NCBI GenBank assembly: GCA_944393745.1
Contig: CALYBD010000001.1
Span: 1-64,000, forward strand
Direction: 5' to 3'
Length of the DNA stretch: 64,000 bases
Source: an uncultured Alphaproteobacteria bacterium
GTDB taxonomy: Bacteria; Pseudomonadota; Alphaproteobacteria; CAAGCB01; CAG-977
The notes under the pieces were generated by a model. It was given only the letters and a program-made list of their open reading frames with translations, was not told where the DNA came from and searched no databases. A program made the position numbers and the translations under genes. The number at the start of each line of letters is the position of its first letter. Position 1 is the stretch's first letter. Positions 1-9,239 of this stretch are shown piece by piece.

Positions 1-243
1 AACGACGGTAAAGACGAACAAGCACCGGAAACGCCGACCGCCGAAAACGACGGTAAAGACGAACAAGCGCCGGAAACACCGACCGCCGAAAACGACGGTA
101 AAGACGAACAAGCGCCGGAAACGCCGACCGCCGAAAACGACGGTAAAGACGAACAAGCGCCGGAAACGCCGACCGCTGAAAACGACGGTAAAGACGAACA
201 AGCGCCGGAAACACCGACCGCCGAAAACGACGGTAAAGACGAA
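1..243 (+). repeat. 45-bp in-frame tandem repeat, five copies plus a partial sixth
   Basis: The units start at 1, 46, 91, 136, 181 and 226, and the sixth diverges after 243. The copies differ only at scattered third-codon positions (gca/gcg, acg/aca, gcc/gct), so the array is young or homogenised. It encodes a 15-residue acidic Pro/Glu repeat. It probably extends upstream of the window. Confidence 0.95.
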
Positions 244-711
244 CCGGCTCCGTCAACTCCGTTGTTACTGCCTGAAAAAGCTGAAAGCTTGCAGCAACAG
301 CCGCAGGAACAAACTGCCGCGAATGAAGGTCAGACAGCTGAAGCTGCATCGCAGACCCCGTTGTTACTGCCTGAAAAAGCTGAAAGTCTGCAGCAACAGC
401 CGCAGGAACAAACACAGCAAGCTCAGCAGGAACCGCAAAAACCGATGTTGGCTTTGCCTCCGCATATTGAAGAAAACTTAAATAAAGAAACGCAAGAGGC
501 AACAACGGCTCTGGCTGTATATGATCCGGCAAAAGCTCAGGAAGCGAAGAGCCAAATAGCCGCGACTCCGGGCATCGCCGATCGCCTGCAAATTACAGGA
601 AAGACGGCAGATGCGGCCCAAGGAAATGCTGTTAAAGCCGCACAACAACAACGGCATCAGCAGGAAGCTGCTTTGGTCGTGGCCAACACACAAGGAAAAG
701 GCGGCAGATAA
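1..711 (+). CDS. 3' part of a repeat-rich Pro/Glu/Gln protein (5' end outside window)
   Basis: The frame is open from base 1 to the TAA at 709-711, so this is the C-terminal part of a longer protein whose start lies upstream. The first 75 residues are five near-identical copies of the 15-residue unit NDGKDEQAPETPTAE plus a partial sixth. A second repeat follows, with LLLPEKAESLQQQPQEQT occurring twice, 33 residues apart. The last 90 residues are Ala/Gln-rich and probably helical, ending in a basic QGKGGR tail. No catalytic motif is visible. Low-complexity acidic and Pro-rich tails like this occur in large exported or conjugation-related proteins, and the next gene carries an LPD7-like segment, so a mobile-element origin is possible. 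The function is unknown. A TTG at 262 is unlikely to be the start because the repeats upstream are in the same frame. Confidence 0.75.
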   Translation, partial: NDGKDEQAPETPTAENDGKDEQAPETPTAENDGKDEQAPETPTAENDGKDEQAPETPTAENDGKDEQAPETPTAENDGKDEPAPSTPLLLPEKAESLQQQPQEQTAANEGQTAEAASQTPLLLPEKAESLQQQPQEQTQQAQQEPQKPMLALPPHIEENLNKETQEATTALAVYDPAKAQEAKSQIAATPGIADRLQITGKTADAAQGNAVKAAQQQRHQQEAALVVANTQGKGGR

Positions 712-726
712 ATAAAAACTTAATGC

Positions 727-756
727 AGAACGCCCGGAAACGGGCGTTCTTTTTCC
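727..756 (+). terminator. Rho-independent terminator after the repeat protein gene
   Basis: A perfect 10-bp stem (727-736 with 741-750) closes a GAAA tetraloop and is followed by a T run. It separates the repeat protein gene from the next gene. Confidence 0.9.
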
Positions 757-780
757 CTTTTTTCAAAAAGGAAAAACATC

Positions 781-2073
781 GTGCAGAAAACAAGACACAC
801 TGATCATTCCGAAAATCAAAAAACAGAAACGCAACCTTTTTCAAAAGATCTGCAGCGATTGAAAAAAGCGTGGGAACATTTGCAAAAAATGCAGGCGGAA
901 ACGCTTGGACGCCTTGGAAAAAGCAAAGCCGTCGGGCAGATTTCCTCGGTAAGAATCATAACGGATCAATCCGGCAAACAATCTGTCAGAGTTGATCTGG
1001 TCGGCGGCGGCAGAATCACGGATATTGGTGACAAACGTGATGTTTTTCAAAAAATGATGCCGAAACGAAAAGTCAATATCGGCAAAATTATTTCTCTGCT
1101 GGACGCTGTACGTCTGTACGGCTTTGCGGCCGTTGCCATGGGGTTGTCCCCGGCCATGAAAGCTTTGCTGTTAAAAGCGTGCAAAAATTGCAATGTTCCT
1201 TTGCGCCCCAAACAGGAAAAGACGTTTTCTCATACATTAAAATCCGCTGCAAACAATACGTTTTTACCAAACAAAGATAACTCTTTTCAAAACAATCCGG
1301 CAACGACTGTTTCCCGTATAGATTCTCTGCCTTTTTTGGATGAAATGATTGCCCGACAAAAAACCGAAAACAACGCCAGACTGAAAGATCTGTTGCAACG
1401 GACACAGGAAAAAGCCAGAGAAGAATATTTTGATCAAATTCGTACAGCCTTAACCGAAATAGAACAAAAGCAACGACGCGGCGAACCCCTAAGCGAAGAA
1501 GAGCTTAAACTTCAAAAACAAGCCGAACGGTTCGGATTAAAAACCGATAAAAGCAAAGAAGTCATAAATGATTATCAAAAGGAAGAACGGCGCGCCCTGC
1601 CCTTACGGGAATTACCCGAAAACATACAAAAGAAACAAAAAAGCGCCGAACAACGTTATAGAGCGATTTGCTCCTCTAAAAACAAAGCGGCCGAATTGAT
1701 TCGAACCATTCATGCCCAGGAAATCGAAAATAAGCATTCTTTGTTTCTCTCACCGAACGATCTGGCGCGCGAAGCCGCGGCTTATTTGCCGCCGCCCGAA
1801 CAACGAGACATGAAAAACCTGACGGCATCCATGGAAAAAATTCAAAGCCAAACCATCATAAGAAAAGACGAACTGAAAAAAACAAGACAAGAACGTCAGG
1901 TCAGAGCCTCTGCCCTGATGGCCAAAACCATGTCTGCCGCCGTTATGAAACAAACAAAGCCGCACAGGCAAATTAAAACAATCGAAAAACACCCCGAAAA
2001 GATACAACGTCAAAGCTTTCTGTCAAACGCCGTTATGCAAGAATTAATAAACAGGCGACAGGCCGAACGATAA
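781..2073 (+). CDS. Basic coiled-coil protein with a possible LPD7-like domain
   Basis: This is a 430-residue protein starting at a GTG, with an AAAAAGG ribosome site about nine bases upstream. It has no signal peptide or membrane segment and is strongly basic. Residues about 50-145 read as two strands with a GGGRITDIGDKRD stretch, then a helix-strand-helix segment ending KACKNCNVPL. This pattern resembles LPD7, the large polyvalent protein-associated domain often attached to conjugative relaxases. Residues about 185-430 are long charged helices, probably coiled coil. The LPD7 reading is an inference from pattern memory and was not confirmed by a profile search. Together with the repeat-rich gene upstream it could mark the end of an integrated element. 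Otherwise it is an unknown cytoplasmic protein. Confidence 0.6.
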   Translation: MQKTRHTDHSENQKTETQPFSKDLQRLKKAWEHLQKMQAETLGRLGKSKAVGQISSVRIITDQSGKQSVRVDLVGGGRITDIGDKRDVFQKMMPKRKVNIGKIISLLDAVRLYGFAAVAMGLSPAMKALLLKACKNCNVPLRPKQEKTFSHTLKSAANNTFLPNKDNSFQNNPATTVSRIDSLPFLDEMIARQKTENNARLKDLLQRTQEKAREEYFDQIRTALTEIEQKQRRGEPLSEEELKLQKQAERFGLKTDKSKEVINDYQKEERRALPLRELPENIQKKQKSAEQRYRAICSSKNKAAELIRTIHAQEIENKHSLFLSPNDLAREAAAYLPPPEQRDMKNLTASMEKIQSQTIIRKDELKKTRQERQVRASALMAKTMSAAVMKQTKPHRQIKTIEKHPEKIQRQSFLSNAVMQELINRRQAER

Positions 2074-2084
2074 AGAACTGTTGT

Positions 2085-2729
2085 TTATTCTTTTACACCG
2101 ATTTTAGGGCATAAATCCGCAACCGGGCACTGTTTGCACATCGGTTTTTTCGCGGTGCAGATATAACGACCGTGCAAAACAAGCCAGTGAGAAACATATT
2201 TTAAATCATCGTCCGGAATAACATGAACAACGGCTTTTTGCAGATTTTTTTCGACTTCCAGCGGTGTTTTTCCCGGAGCCAGTCCGATTCTGTTGCCCAA
2301 CCTTAAAACATGCGTATCCACCCCGAACGTCGGCAACCCGTACATCGTATTTAAAAAGACATTTGCCGTTTTTCTGCCGACACCGGGCAATTTTTGCAAA
2401 GTATCAACATCTTTTGGAATTTCACCGTGAAATTTTTCGATCAATTCTTTTGATAAAGCGATAATATTCTTTGCTTTGCTGTTAAACAAACCGATTGAAC
2501 GAATATATTCTTTGAGTTTTTCTTCCCCCAACGCCAACATTTTTTCGGGCGTCGGAGCTTGTTTAAACAAAGCAGGTGTTGCTTTGTTTACATTTTTGTC
2601 CGTTGTCTGAGCCGACAAAACAATGGCAACCAGTAACGTATAAGGCGAATCGAAATTTAATTCGCATTTCGGTTCCGGATTTGCTTTTTTCAAACGGAAA
2701 AAAAATTCTTTTATGTCTTCTTTTTTCAT
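2085..2729 (-). CDS. nth: Endonuclease III, DNA glycosylase/AP lyase
   Basis: Endonuclease III excises oxidised pyrimidines and cleaves the abasic site in base excision repair. The 214-residue protein has the family's usual length. The helix-hairpin-helix LPGVGRKTANV carries the catalytic lysine K120, and the catalytic aspartate is D138 in FGVDTH. The C-terminal [4Fe-4S] ligands are C191, C198, C201 and C207 in the standard C-x6-C-x2-C-x5-C spacing. It is the last gene of a three-gene minus-strand unit and starts only three bases after the stop of the fructosamine-kinase gene, so it is probably cotranscribed with it. Confidence 0.96.
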   Translation of the reverse strand: MKKEDIKEFFFRLKKANPEPKCELNFDSPYTLLVAIVLSAQTTDKNVNKATPALFKQAPTPEKMLALGEEKLKEYIRSIGLFNSKAKNIIALSKELIEKFHGEIPKDVDTLQKLPGVGRKTANVFLNTMYGLPTFGVDTHVLRLGNRIGLAPGKTPLEVEKNLQKAVVHVIPDDDLKYVSHWLVLHGRYICTAKKPMCKQCPVADLCPKIGVKE

Positions 2730-2732
2730 GTT

Positions 2733-3608
2733 TTAAAAACCGAATCTGGATAAAACGGCATCAATACGCGGCAACGGTTCGGCACCGAACAGTTTAACGT
2801 TTAACAACATCGGATACAAATTATAAATACTTTGCCTGTATTCGAAAAATCCCGGTCGGAACGGGTGCAGTTCATTATATTTATTAAAGAAAACGGAACT
2901 TAAAGAAGACTGTTCGCCGCAAAAAACAAATTCGAATTCAGGATCCCCGAAATAAATTCCCGGATCAACAAAAGCCTTGATTTTACCGTGATGACACAGG
3001 ACCGTGCTGGATCCGATATCCCCGTGCAGTAAAGCCGGTTTTGGCGGTTCGTCCAGATAAGCTTCTGTTTTTTCTGAAAATTTTTCTATCCGCCTCATCA
3101 TTTCAATCGGCAGATGCCCTGCGTCCAAAGCCTGACGCGCCATATACAACAGCCGATGTTGCGTAAAAAAAGGCACCCATTTTTCCGTTTTCGGATTGGG
3201 TTGTCTGACTCCGCCGCGCAACGTATCGTAATCAAAACCGAAAAAATCCGACGTCACGGCATGCAACCTGGCCAGATGTTCGGCGGCCTCCGGTTCCGAC
3301 TCAACGCTCAACGTGCCGTCCGCAACGATATATTCGTGCACCAGCGCGTCTTGCCCCGAATAAAACAGTTCGGGCATCGGCAGTTGCGTATGATGTTTCA
3401 GATAATCCATTGTCGCGCCTTCTATTGCCAAATCGCCCGAAGAATCTTTGGACAATTTAACAACGACCTGCGATCCGTCCGACAAAACAACATGTTTGGC
3501 ATCGGCAAAGCCGCCGGCCAGCGTTGCGGCAGAAACGACCAACTTACCCGTAGACGTTTCGACAATACGCGTAATTTGATCAGACAACGGATTATTTTCA
3601 ACCTGCAT
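2733..3608 (-). CDS. Fructosamine/ketosamine-3-kinase family protein
   Basis: This family phosphorylates sugar adducts on protein amino groups at O3, which makes the adduct unstable and repairs the glycated protein. The 291-residue protein has a kinase-like fold. K51 lies in a VVVKL strand, the catalytic loop is LLHGDIGSST near 193-202, and FVDPGIYFGDPEFE near 213-226 matches the family's DPAxYYGDRE motif. The gene overlaps the 3' end of the LMW phosphatase gene by 11 bp. Pairing of these two families is known from several bacteria, where the kinases tested were mostly ribulosamine/erythrulosamine 3-kinases. The exact substrate here is inferred, not shown. Confidence 0.88.
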   Translation of the reverse strand: MQVENNPLSDQITRIVETSTGKLVVSAATLAGGFADAKHVVLSDGSQVVVKLSKDSSGDLAIEGATMDYLKHHTQLPMPELFYSGQDALVHEYIVADGTLSVESEPEAAEHLARLHAVTSDFFGFDYDTLRGGVRQPNPKTEKWVPFFTQHRLLYMARQALDAGHLPIEMMRRIEKFSEKTEAYLDEPPKPALLHGDIGSSTVLCHHGKIKAFVDPGIYFGDPEFEFVFCGEQSSLSSVFFNKYNELHPFRPGFFEYRQSIYNLYPMLLNVKLFGAEPLPRIDAVLSRFGF

Positions 3609-4089
3609 AGTGTTTATCCTGTATATACTTCAACAAACCGTCACAGGCTGATTTTATCATATCAAACACATTTTGAAAGCCTTCTTTTCCCCCGAAATAA
3701 GGGTCCGGCACATCTTTTGTCCCGTATTGCGGCGCAAAACGCATCATCAAAGCCAGCTCCGCCCTGTCATGCGCCGGACTAAAGCCCGGCCGCATTTCTT
3801 CGAGAGCCTGTAAATGCGTTGAATCCAGAGCGACAATTAAGTCAAAATCCTTAAAATCGTCCCGGACAACTTTCCTTGCGCGAAGGGACAAGATGTCCAC
3901 ACCGTTATTCAAGGCTGCTTTAACGGCCCTTGCGTCCGGCGGTTCGCCGGCATGCCAGCCGCTAATTCCTGCCGAATCTACCGAAATGACGTCCCCCAGT
4001 CCCGCGTGTTCGACCATCTGGCTGAACACGCCCTCGGCCGTTGGAGAACGGCATATGTTTCCGGTACATACGAACAAGACTTTGTACAT
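3598..4089 (-). CDS. Low-molecular-weight protein tyrosine phosphatase family
   Basis: The 163-residue cytoplasmic phosphatase has the P-loop VCTGNICRSP at its N-terminus, with nucleophile C8 and R14 in a CX5R signature, and the general acid D129 in DPYFGG. It is the first gene of a minus-strand unit with the fructosamine-kinase gene and nth. In other bacteria LMW-PTP genes placed just before this kinase family are thought to remove phosphate from ribose-5-phosphate-type adducts on proteins before the kinase acts. That role is favoured here over tyrosine dephosphorylation because of the gene order. No exopolysaccharide or tyrosine kinase gene is nearby. Confidence 0.9.
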   Translation of the reverse strand: MYKVLFVCTGNICRSPTAEGVFSQMVEHAGLGDVISVDSAGISGWHAGEPPDARAVKAALNNGVDILSLRARKVVRDDFKDFDLIVALDSTHLQALEEMRPGFSPAHDRAELALMMRFAPQYGTKDVPDPYFGGKEGFQNVFDMIKSACDGLLKYIQDKHYAG

Positions 4090-4221
4090 ATTTTGATAAA
4101 ACCATAAAAAAGTTAATAAAAAATAAAATGCTTTTCTAGCCTTCCGAACTGTTGATTCTCTGGCTTTTTTTATTATTTTATGATATATAAAAGTAATTTT
4201 TTCGACTGAAGGAGTAAAATA

Positions 4222-4953
4222 ATGGCTTTTGACACAAACCGGGACAGTGTTATTTCCCGCACCGGCGCGCTGGAAATTGACGAAGGACTGCGCCAGTATA
4301 TGCTGAAGGTCTATAATTATATGACCATCGGGCTTTTAATTACGGCAGGCGTCAGCTTTTTTCTGGCGAAATCTTCATTGGGACTGCTTTTCTTTTCCGC
4401 CGAAACGGGACAACCGACTTTGGCGGGCTGGATTGCCATTTTGGCTCCTTTCGCGTTGATTTTCATGATGGGATCGGCCGTTTCTTCGGGAAATGCCGCA
4501 AAAGCTTTTACGCTGTTTGTCGCTTATTCCGGCCTGTTCGGTGTTTCTTTAACAACGATTTTCTGGGCTTATACCGGCATCAGCATTCTGCGCGTTTTTC
4601 TGATTACCGCCGGAATGTTTGCGGCAATGAGCCTGTACGGCTATACAACCAAACGCGATTTAACGAAATTCGGGTCTTTTATGATGATGGGGCTGATCGG
4701 CATTATTATCGCCATGTTTGTTAACATCTTTCTTAAAAGTCCGGCTTTATATTTCACGACTTCCGTTCTCGGCGTTGTCATTTTTGTCGGTCTGACTGCC
4801 TGGGATACTTGGAAAATCCGCGAAATCTACAACGGTCATGATGCTGATAACGTTATTACCGGCAAAGCCATCTACGGCGCATTGATGCTGTATATGGACT
4901 TTATCAATCTGTTTATTTATCTGTTGCGCTTTTTCGGTGATCGCAGAGATTAA
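4222..4953 (+). CDS. Bax inhibitor-1 / YccA family membrane protein
   Basis: The 243-residue integral membrane protein has a soluble N-terminus of about 30 residues and seven hydrophobic segments. The family motif region around FVGLTAWDTWKIREIY and the closing LYMDFINLFIYLLRFFG are present. Bacterial members are calcium-leak or protease-modulating inner-membrane proteins (YccA binds FtsH in E. coli). Which role applies here is unknown. A GGAG ribosome site precedes the ATG. The gene is monocistronic, bounded by a divergent phosphatase gene and a strong terminator. Confidence 0.92.
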   Translation: MAFDTNRDSVISRTGALEIDEGLRQYMLKVYNYMTIGLLITAGVSFFLAKSSLGLLFFSAETGQPTLAGWIAILAPFALIFMMGSAVSSGNAAKAFTLFVAYSGLFGVSLTTIFWAYTGISILRVFLITAGMFAAMSLYGYTTKRDLTKFGSFMMMGLIGIIIAMFVNIFLKSPALYFTTSVLGVVIFVGLTAWDTWKIREIYNGHDADNVITGKAIYGALMLYMDFINLFIYLLRFFGDRRD

Positions 4954-4961
4954 ACAAAATA

Positions 4962-4988
4962 AAAACGGAGCTTCGGCTCCGTTTTTTT
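4962..4988 (+). terminator. Rho-independent terminator after the Bax inhibitor-1 gene
   Basis: A perfect 10-bp stem (4962-4971 with 4976-4985) closes a TTCG tetraloop and runs into seven T residues. Confidence 0.92.
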
Positions 4989-5002
4989 ATTCTAAAAAAA
5001 AC

Positions 5003-5031
5003 TTGCAATTTCAAGATATAACACGTATAAA
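5003..5031 (+). promoter_or_regulatory. Promoter for rpmI-rplT
   Basis: TTGCAA at 5003-5008 and TATAAA at 5026-5031 are separated by exactly 17 bases. The predicted start of transcription near 5038 leaves a leader of about 88 bases before rpmI. Confidence 0.6.
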
Positions 5032-5033
5032 AA

Positions 5034-5115
5034 AGAGCCCTTAAGAGGGAATCGCATTTTCCGGGCTATAAACAGGGCAGCCTGAAAATGCCGAACCGTT
5101 CAATATTTCTAAACA
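5034..5115 (+). promoter_or_regulatory. Structured rpmI leader, possible ribosomal-protein autoregulatory RNA
   Basis: The leader contains several short mutually exclusive hairpins: CCCT-TAAG-AGGG, a longer pairing of agccc (5035-5039) with gggct (5063-5067), and CAGG-GCAG-CCTG just after. Alternative pairings ahead of rpmI-rplT recall the L20-binding leaders known in other bacteria. The role is inferred only. Confidence 0.3.
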
Positions 5116-5126
5116 AGGAGACGGAA

Positions 5127-5324
5127 ATGCCCAAATTAAAAACAAAAAGTTCGGTCAAAAAGCGTTTTGCCCGTACGGGTTCCGGTGCGATCAAGCACGG
5201 ATACGCCTGCAAACGCCATCGTTTGATTTCCAAAGGTACGAAAATGAAACGCAAAGCGCGCGGAACAACGTTGCTGCGCGAATGCGATTTTAAGATTATC
5301 GATCGGTTCATGCCGTATAATTAA
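5127..5324 (+). CDS. rpmI: 50S ribosomal protein L35
   Basis: The 65-residue basic protein begins [14 protein letters not shown] and contains the typical [14 protein letters not shown]-like core, the usual size and sequence of L35. The start at 5127 was chosen because AAGGAG lies six bases upstream (5115-5120). An upstream in-frame ATG at 5088 would add 13 residues foreign to L35. rplT follows 11 bases later with its own ribosome site. No infC gene precedes it. Confidence 0.97.
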   Translation: MPKLKTKSSVKKRFARTGSGAIKHGYACKRHRLISKGTKMKRKARGTTLLRECDFKIIDRFMPYN

Positions 5325-5335
5325 GGAGAAAAAAG

Positions 5336-5692
5336 ATGGCTCGTGTAAAACGCGGTGTAACCGCTCATTTCAAACATAAAAAAGTTTTAAAACTTGCCAA
5401 AGGGTATCGCGAAAGCAATTCCAAATTGTATCGTATTGCCTTGGAAAAGGTCGAAAAAGGCCTGCAATATGCTTATCGCGACCGTCGCAAGAAAAAAAGC
5501 AATTTCCGTGCGTTGTGGATTCAGCGTATTAATGCGGGCGCCCGTGAATACGGATTGACATATTCCAAATTCATGAACGGCCTGCGCAAAACAGGCATTG
5601 AAATGGACAGAAAAATTCTGGCCGATCTGGCAATGAATCAACCGGCAGCTTTTGCCAAAGTCGTTGAACAGGTCAAAGCTGCGCTGAACTAA
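5336..5692 (+). CDS. rplT: 50S ribosomal protein L20
   Basis: The 118-residue protein begins [24 protein letters not shown] and contains the conserved [26 protein letters not shown] region split over a long basic helix and a globular end, as in all L20 proteins. L20 is needed early in large-subunit assembly and represses its own operon in several bacteria. TAAGGAG overlaps the rpmI stop and precedes the ATG. A strong terminator follows. Confidence 0.98.
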   Translation: MARVKRGVTAHFKHKKVLKLAKGYRESNSKLYRIALEKVEKGLQYAYRDRRKKKSNFRALWIQRINAGAREYGLTYSKFMNGLRKTGIEMDRKILADLAMNQPAAFAKVVEQVKAALN

Positions 5693-5710
5693 GCATTGGA
5701 ATGCATTGAA

Positions 5711-5737
5711 AAAAGGGGCGCGCTGCGCCCCTTTTGC
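5711..5737 (+). terminator. Rho-independent terminator after rplT
   Basis: An 11-bp perfect stem (5711-5721 with 5725-5735) closes a three-base loop, with its 3' arm ending in four T residues. Some readthrough into pheST is possible. Confidence 0.85.
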
Positions 5738-5765
5738 TTAAAAAACCACATAAGGACAAACGGTG

Positions 5766-6860
5766 ATGAGTGAATTAGACACACTTCAAACACAACTGTT
5801 ACAGCAAATAGAAAACGCTTCCACTTTGGCGGATTTGGATTCCGTTCGCGTTTCCGCTTTGGGCAAAAAAGGAATTATTACCGAAAAAATGAAATCTCTG
5901 GGGGCTATGGCGCCCGAAGAACGCAAAGCCGCCGGACAGCAGTTTAATGCCGTCAAAAACGCCCTGGCTGAAGCCATTGAAACAAAAAAACAACAACTGG
6001 AAGAAGCGGAAATCAACGCTCGGCTGGCTCGTGAGGCCGTTGACATTACTTTGCCCGCCCGCCCGGAAAAACAGGGACGCATTCATCCGTTGTATCAGAC
6101 GTATGACGAAGTTGTGGCCATCTTCGGTCAAATGGGTTTTGAAGTGGCCGAAGGTCCCGATATCGAAGACGATTTTCATAATTTTACGGCTTTAAACACG
6201 CCTAAGAATCACCCGGCCCGTCAAATGCAGGATACTTTCTATCTGAACGGAGAAGAAAACGGCGAAAAGTTTATTGTCCGCACGCAAACATCTGCCGTTC
6301 AAATCCGTACGATGGAAAAGCAGACTCCGCCCGTCCGCGTCATTGTTCCGGGCAGAACATACCGCTGTGATTATGACGCGACGCACGCCCCGATGTTCCA
6401 TCAGGTCGAAGGGCTGATTGTCGATAAAGAAACCAACATGGCGCATTTAAAAGGGTGTTTAACAGAATTTGTTAAAACATTTTTCGAACTGGACGATGTG
6501 CCTGTTCGTTTTCGGCCGTCTTTTTTTCCGTTTACGGAACCGTCCGCCGAAATGGACATCGGTTGTTCGCGCACCGGCGGAGAACTGAAAATCGGTGTCG
6601 GCAACGATTGGTTGGAAATTCTGGGCTGCGGCATGGTGCACCCGAATGTATTAAAAGCATGTCACATTGACCCTGATGTTTATCAGGGATTTGCTTTCGG
6701 GATCGGCCTGGACCGTTTGGCCATGCTGAAATACGCAATTCCCGATTTGCGTATGTTTTTCGAATCCGATATGCGCTGGATTAAACATTACGGATTTGTT
6801 GCTTTGGATATCCCTTCGACGGGATCGGGATTAAGCATGACGGGAGGAAACAAACGATGA
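5766..6860 (+). CDS. pheS: Phenylalanyl-tRNA synthetase alpha subunit
   Basis: PheS carries the class II catalytic domain that activates Phe and, with PheT, charges tRNA-Phe. The 364-residue protein has the N-terminal coiled coil (about 1-95), then [19 protein letters not shown], the [17 protein letters not shown] motif 2 region and [18 protein letters not shown] as motif 3. The ATG at 5766 is preferred over the GTG at 5763 because AAGGA sits at normal spacing. The C-terminus runs about 15 residues beyond the usual end. Its TGA overlaps the pheT ATG (ATGA), which indicates translational coupling. Confidence 0.97.
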   Translation: MSELDTLQTQLLQQIENASTLADLDSVRVSALGKKGIITEKMKSLGAMAPEERKAAGQQFNAVKNALAEAIETKKQQLEEAEINARLAREAVDITLPARPEKQGRIHPLYQTYDEVVAIFGQMGFEVAEGPDIEDDFHNFTALNTPKNHPARQMQDTFYLNGEENGEKFIVRTQTSAVQIRTMEKQTPPVRVIVPGRTYRCDYDATHAPMFHQVEGLIVDKETNMAHLKGCLTEFVKTFFELDDVPVRFRPSFFPFTEPSAEMDIGCSRTGGELKIGVGNDWLEILGCGMVHPNVLKACHIDPDVYQGFAFGIGLDRLAMLKYAIPDLRMFFESDMRWIKHYGFVALDIPSTGSGLSMTGGNKR

Positions 6861-9238
6861 AATTCACACTTTCCTGGTTAAAAGATTTTCTGGACACCGA
6901 TGCGGGCGCCGACGCCATTGCCGAACGTTTAACGGCAATCGGACTGGAAGTCGAAGAAGTCATTGATCCTTTGGCCGCAATTAAAAATCTGATTATCGTC
7001 AGCGTTGACGAATGCGCCCCGCACCCCGATTCCGACCACCTGCATGTTTTAAAAGTCAATACGGGCAAAGAACTGTTGCAAATTGTCTGCGGTGCACCGA
7101 ACGCGCGTGCGGGAATGAAAGGAGTTTTGGCCCGGCCGGGAGATTATATCCCTGCTTTCGGTGAAAAATTAAAAGCCAGCAAAATCCGCGGCGTTGAAAG
7201 CTGCGGTATGATGTGTGCCGAAGACGAACTGGGCATAGGTCCCGATCATACGGGAATCATTGAATGCCCTGCCGATGCGGTTGTCGGCGCGTCAATCACA
7301 ACCGTTTATCCGTCTGATCCCGTGTTTGACGTTTCCGTCACACCCAACCGCGGCGATTGTATGAGCGTATACGGCATTGCCCGTGATCTGGCCGCATCGG
7401 GACTGGGAACGTTAAAGACACCGGAAATAAAGCCTGTCTCCGCAAGCTTTAAAACTGACGTCAAGCTGGTTAACGAAGCCGTTGAGACGGGGGCGCCTTT
7501 CTTTACCCTGCGCGAGATTAAAAACGTTAAAAACGGCCCGTCACCGAAATGGTTACAGGATCGGCTGGCCGCTGTCGGACTGCGGCCGATTTCCGCATTA
7601 GTTGACGTAACGAACTATTTTAATATTACGTTTGGTCGACCTTTGCATGTTTTTGACGCGGACAAAGTCAAAGGGCAAATCACCGTTCGCAGTGCCAAAA
7701 ACGGCGAAAAATTGCTGGCTTTGGACGGCAGAGAATATACTTTGTCCGAAGGCATGGTCGTTATTGCCGATGAAAACGGCGTCGAATCGATCGGCGGCGT
7801 CATGGGCGGTGAAATTTCCGGCTGTCAGGACAATACGACTCGGGTTCTGTTGGAATCGGCTTATTTCGAACCGGAAAGCATTGCCAAAACCGGACAGAAA
7901 CTGATTTTAACATCTGATTCGCGTCAGCGTTTTGAACGCGGAATAGACCCGGCATCAACGATCGGCTGCGGATCCGAACTGGCGGCACAGATGATTATGG
8001 ATTTGTGCGGCGGAGAATGTTCCGAAATTATTATCACCGGAAAAGAACCCGAAAAACCCGCACCGATTTCTTTTGATCCGAAACGGGTAAAACAATTGTG
8101 CGGTATTGATATTTCTGCTTCGGAATGCCGTGATATTTTGGAAAGATTAGGTTGTTCCGTTTCGGTCGAAAACGAAATTTTTTCCGTTGTCCGTCCGACA
8201 TGGCGTTCCGATATTTCCGGCGCTCATGATTTAGTGGAAGAAATCTTGCGCATTTACGGTTATGACCGGTTGCCGGCTTTGGAATTGCCGCGACCGACGG
8301 GCGTACACGGTATACTGCTGCCCAATCAGCGCCGCGAAGCCGCCGTCCGTCGCGCTCTGGCCGGCAGAGGCGGTTATCAGACGATCACGTGGTCATTTAT
8401 GGCTTCGAAAGACGCCGATTTATTCCGCACGGCTGATCCGGTTTTAATTGCCAATCCGATCAGTGCGGATTTAAATGAAATGCGCCCGAATTTGTTGCCG
8501 AATTTAATTACGGCGGCCCGATCCAACATTGTCAAAGGTATGCCGGACGGCTGTTTGTTCGAAATCGGTCCGCAGTTTTTCGGTTTCAAGCCGATGGAAC
8601 AGGAAACGGTTGCCTGCCTGATTCGTTTCGGGCAGAACAGTCCGCGCCATTGGGCCGTACCGCAGCGTCTTGTTGACGTTTTTGATGCCAAAGCCGATGT
8701 TCTGGCGGCCTTAGATGCGGCCGAAGCGCCTCAAAACGTTCAGATTACGCGTGAAGCGCCGGCCTGGTATCACCCCGGCCGTTCGGGAGCAATCAAAATC
8801 GGCAAAACGGTATTGGCTTATTTCGGCGAGATTCACCCGAAAATCCTTAAAGCTTTGGACGTAAAGACGGCTGTCTGTGCCTGCGAAGTCTTTTTGGATC
8901 ATTTACCGCCGGCAAAGAAAAAACACGGCAAAGGACAAAAGCCTTTAACACTGCCGTCCTTTACGCCGATTCTACGCGACCTGGCCTTTTTGGCACCGCG
9001 GACGACAGAAGCCGAAAAAATTGTTTCCGCCGCCAAAAATACGGACAAGACGCTGATTACGGACGTTTCTGTCTTTGATCTGTACGAAGGCGATGCCTTG
9101 GGGGATAAAAAATCGATTGCCATACAGCTGACAATTCAGCCGGTGGAAAAAACAATGACGGACGAAGAAATCGAAAGCGTTTGCCGCCGCGTTGTCGGTG
9201 CCGTCAGCGCCGCGACCGGTGCTGTCTTAAGGAGTTAA
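6857..9238 (+). CDS. pheT: Phenylalanyl-tRNA synthetase beta subunit
   Basis: The 793-residue beta subunit supplies editing and tRNA-binding functions to the (alpha-beta)2 enzyme. An N-terminal tRNA-binding OB domain (about 40-150, with [12 protein letters not shown] and GAPNAR) is followed by the B3/B4 editing domain, the B5 domain (about 400-475), a class II-like core and a C-terminal ferredoxin-fold anticodon-binding domain beginning near [13 protein letters not shown]. It overlaps pheS by four bases. The hydrolase gene downstream starts two bases after its stop. Confidence 0.97.
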   Translation: MKFTLSWLKDFLDTDAGADAIAERLTAIGLEVEEVIDPLAAIKNLIIVSVDECAPHPDSDHLHVLKVNTGKELLQIVCGAPNARAGMKGVLARPGDYIPAFGEKLKASKIRGVESCGMMCAEDELGIGPDHTGIIECPADAVVGASITTVYPSDPVFDVSVTPNRGDCMSVYGIARDLAASGLGTLKTPEIKPVSASFKTDVKLVNEAVETGAPFFTLREIKNVKNGPSPKWLQDRLAAVGLRPISALVDVTNYFNITFGRPLHVFDADKVKGQITVRSAKNGEKLLALDGREYTLSEGMVVIADENGVESIGGVMGGEISGCQDNTTRVLLESAYFEPESIAKTGQKLILTSDSRQRFERGIDPASTIGCGSELAAQMIMDLCGGECSEIIITGKEPEKPAPISFDPKRVKQLCGIDISASECRDILERLGCSVSVENEIFSVVRPTWRSDISGAHDLVEEILRIYGYDRLPALELPRPTGVHGILLPNQRREAAVRRALAGRGGYQTITWSFMASKDADLFRTADPVLIANPISADLNEMRPNLLPNLITAARSNIVKGMPDGCLFEIGPQFFGFKPMEQETVACLIRFGQNSPRHWAVPQRLVDVFDAKADVLAALDAAEAPQNVQITREAPAWYHPGRSGAIKIGKTVLAYFGEIHPKILKALDVKTAVCACEVFLDHLPPAKKKHGKGQKPLTLPSFTPILRDLAFLAPRTTEAEKIVSAAKNTDKTLITDVSVFDLYEGDALGDKKSIAIQLTIQPVEKTMTDEEIESVCRRVVGAVSAATGAVLRS

Positions 9239-9239
9239 C

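Noticed and set aside
1-243. Regularly spaced repeats that could suggest a CRISPR array
   Set aside because: The units are contiguous without spacers and in one open reading frame, so they are a protein-coding tandem repeat.
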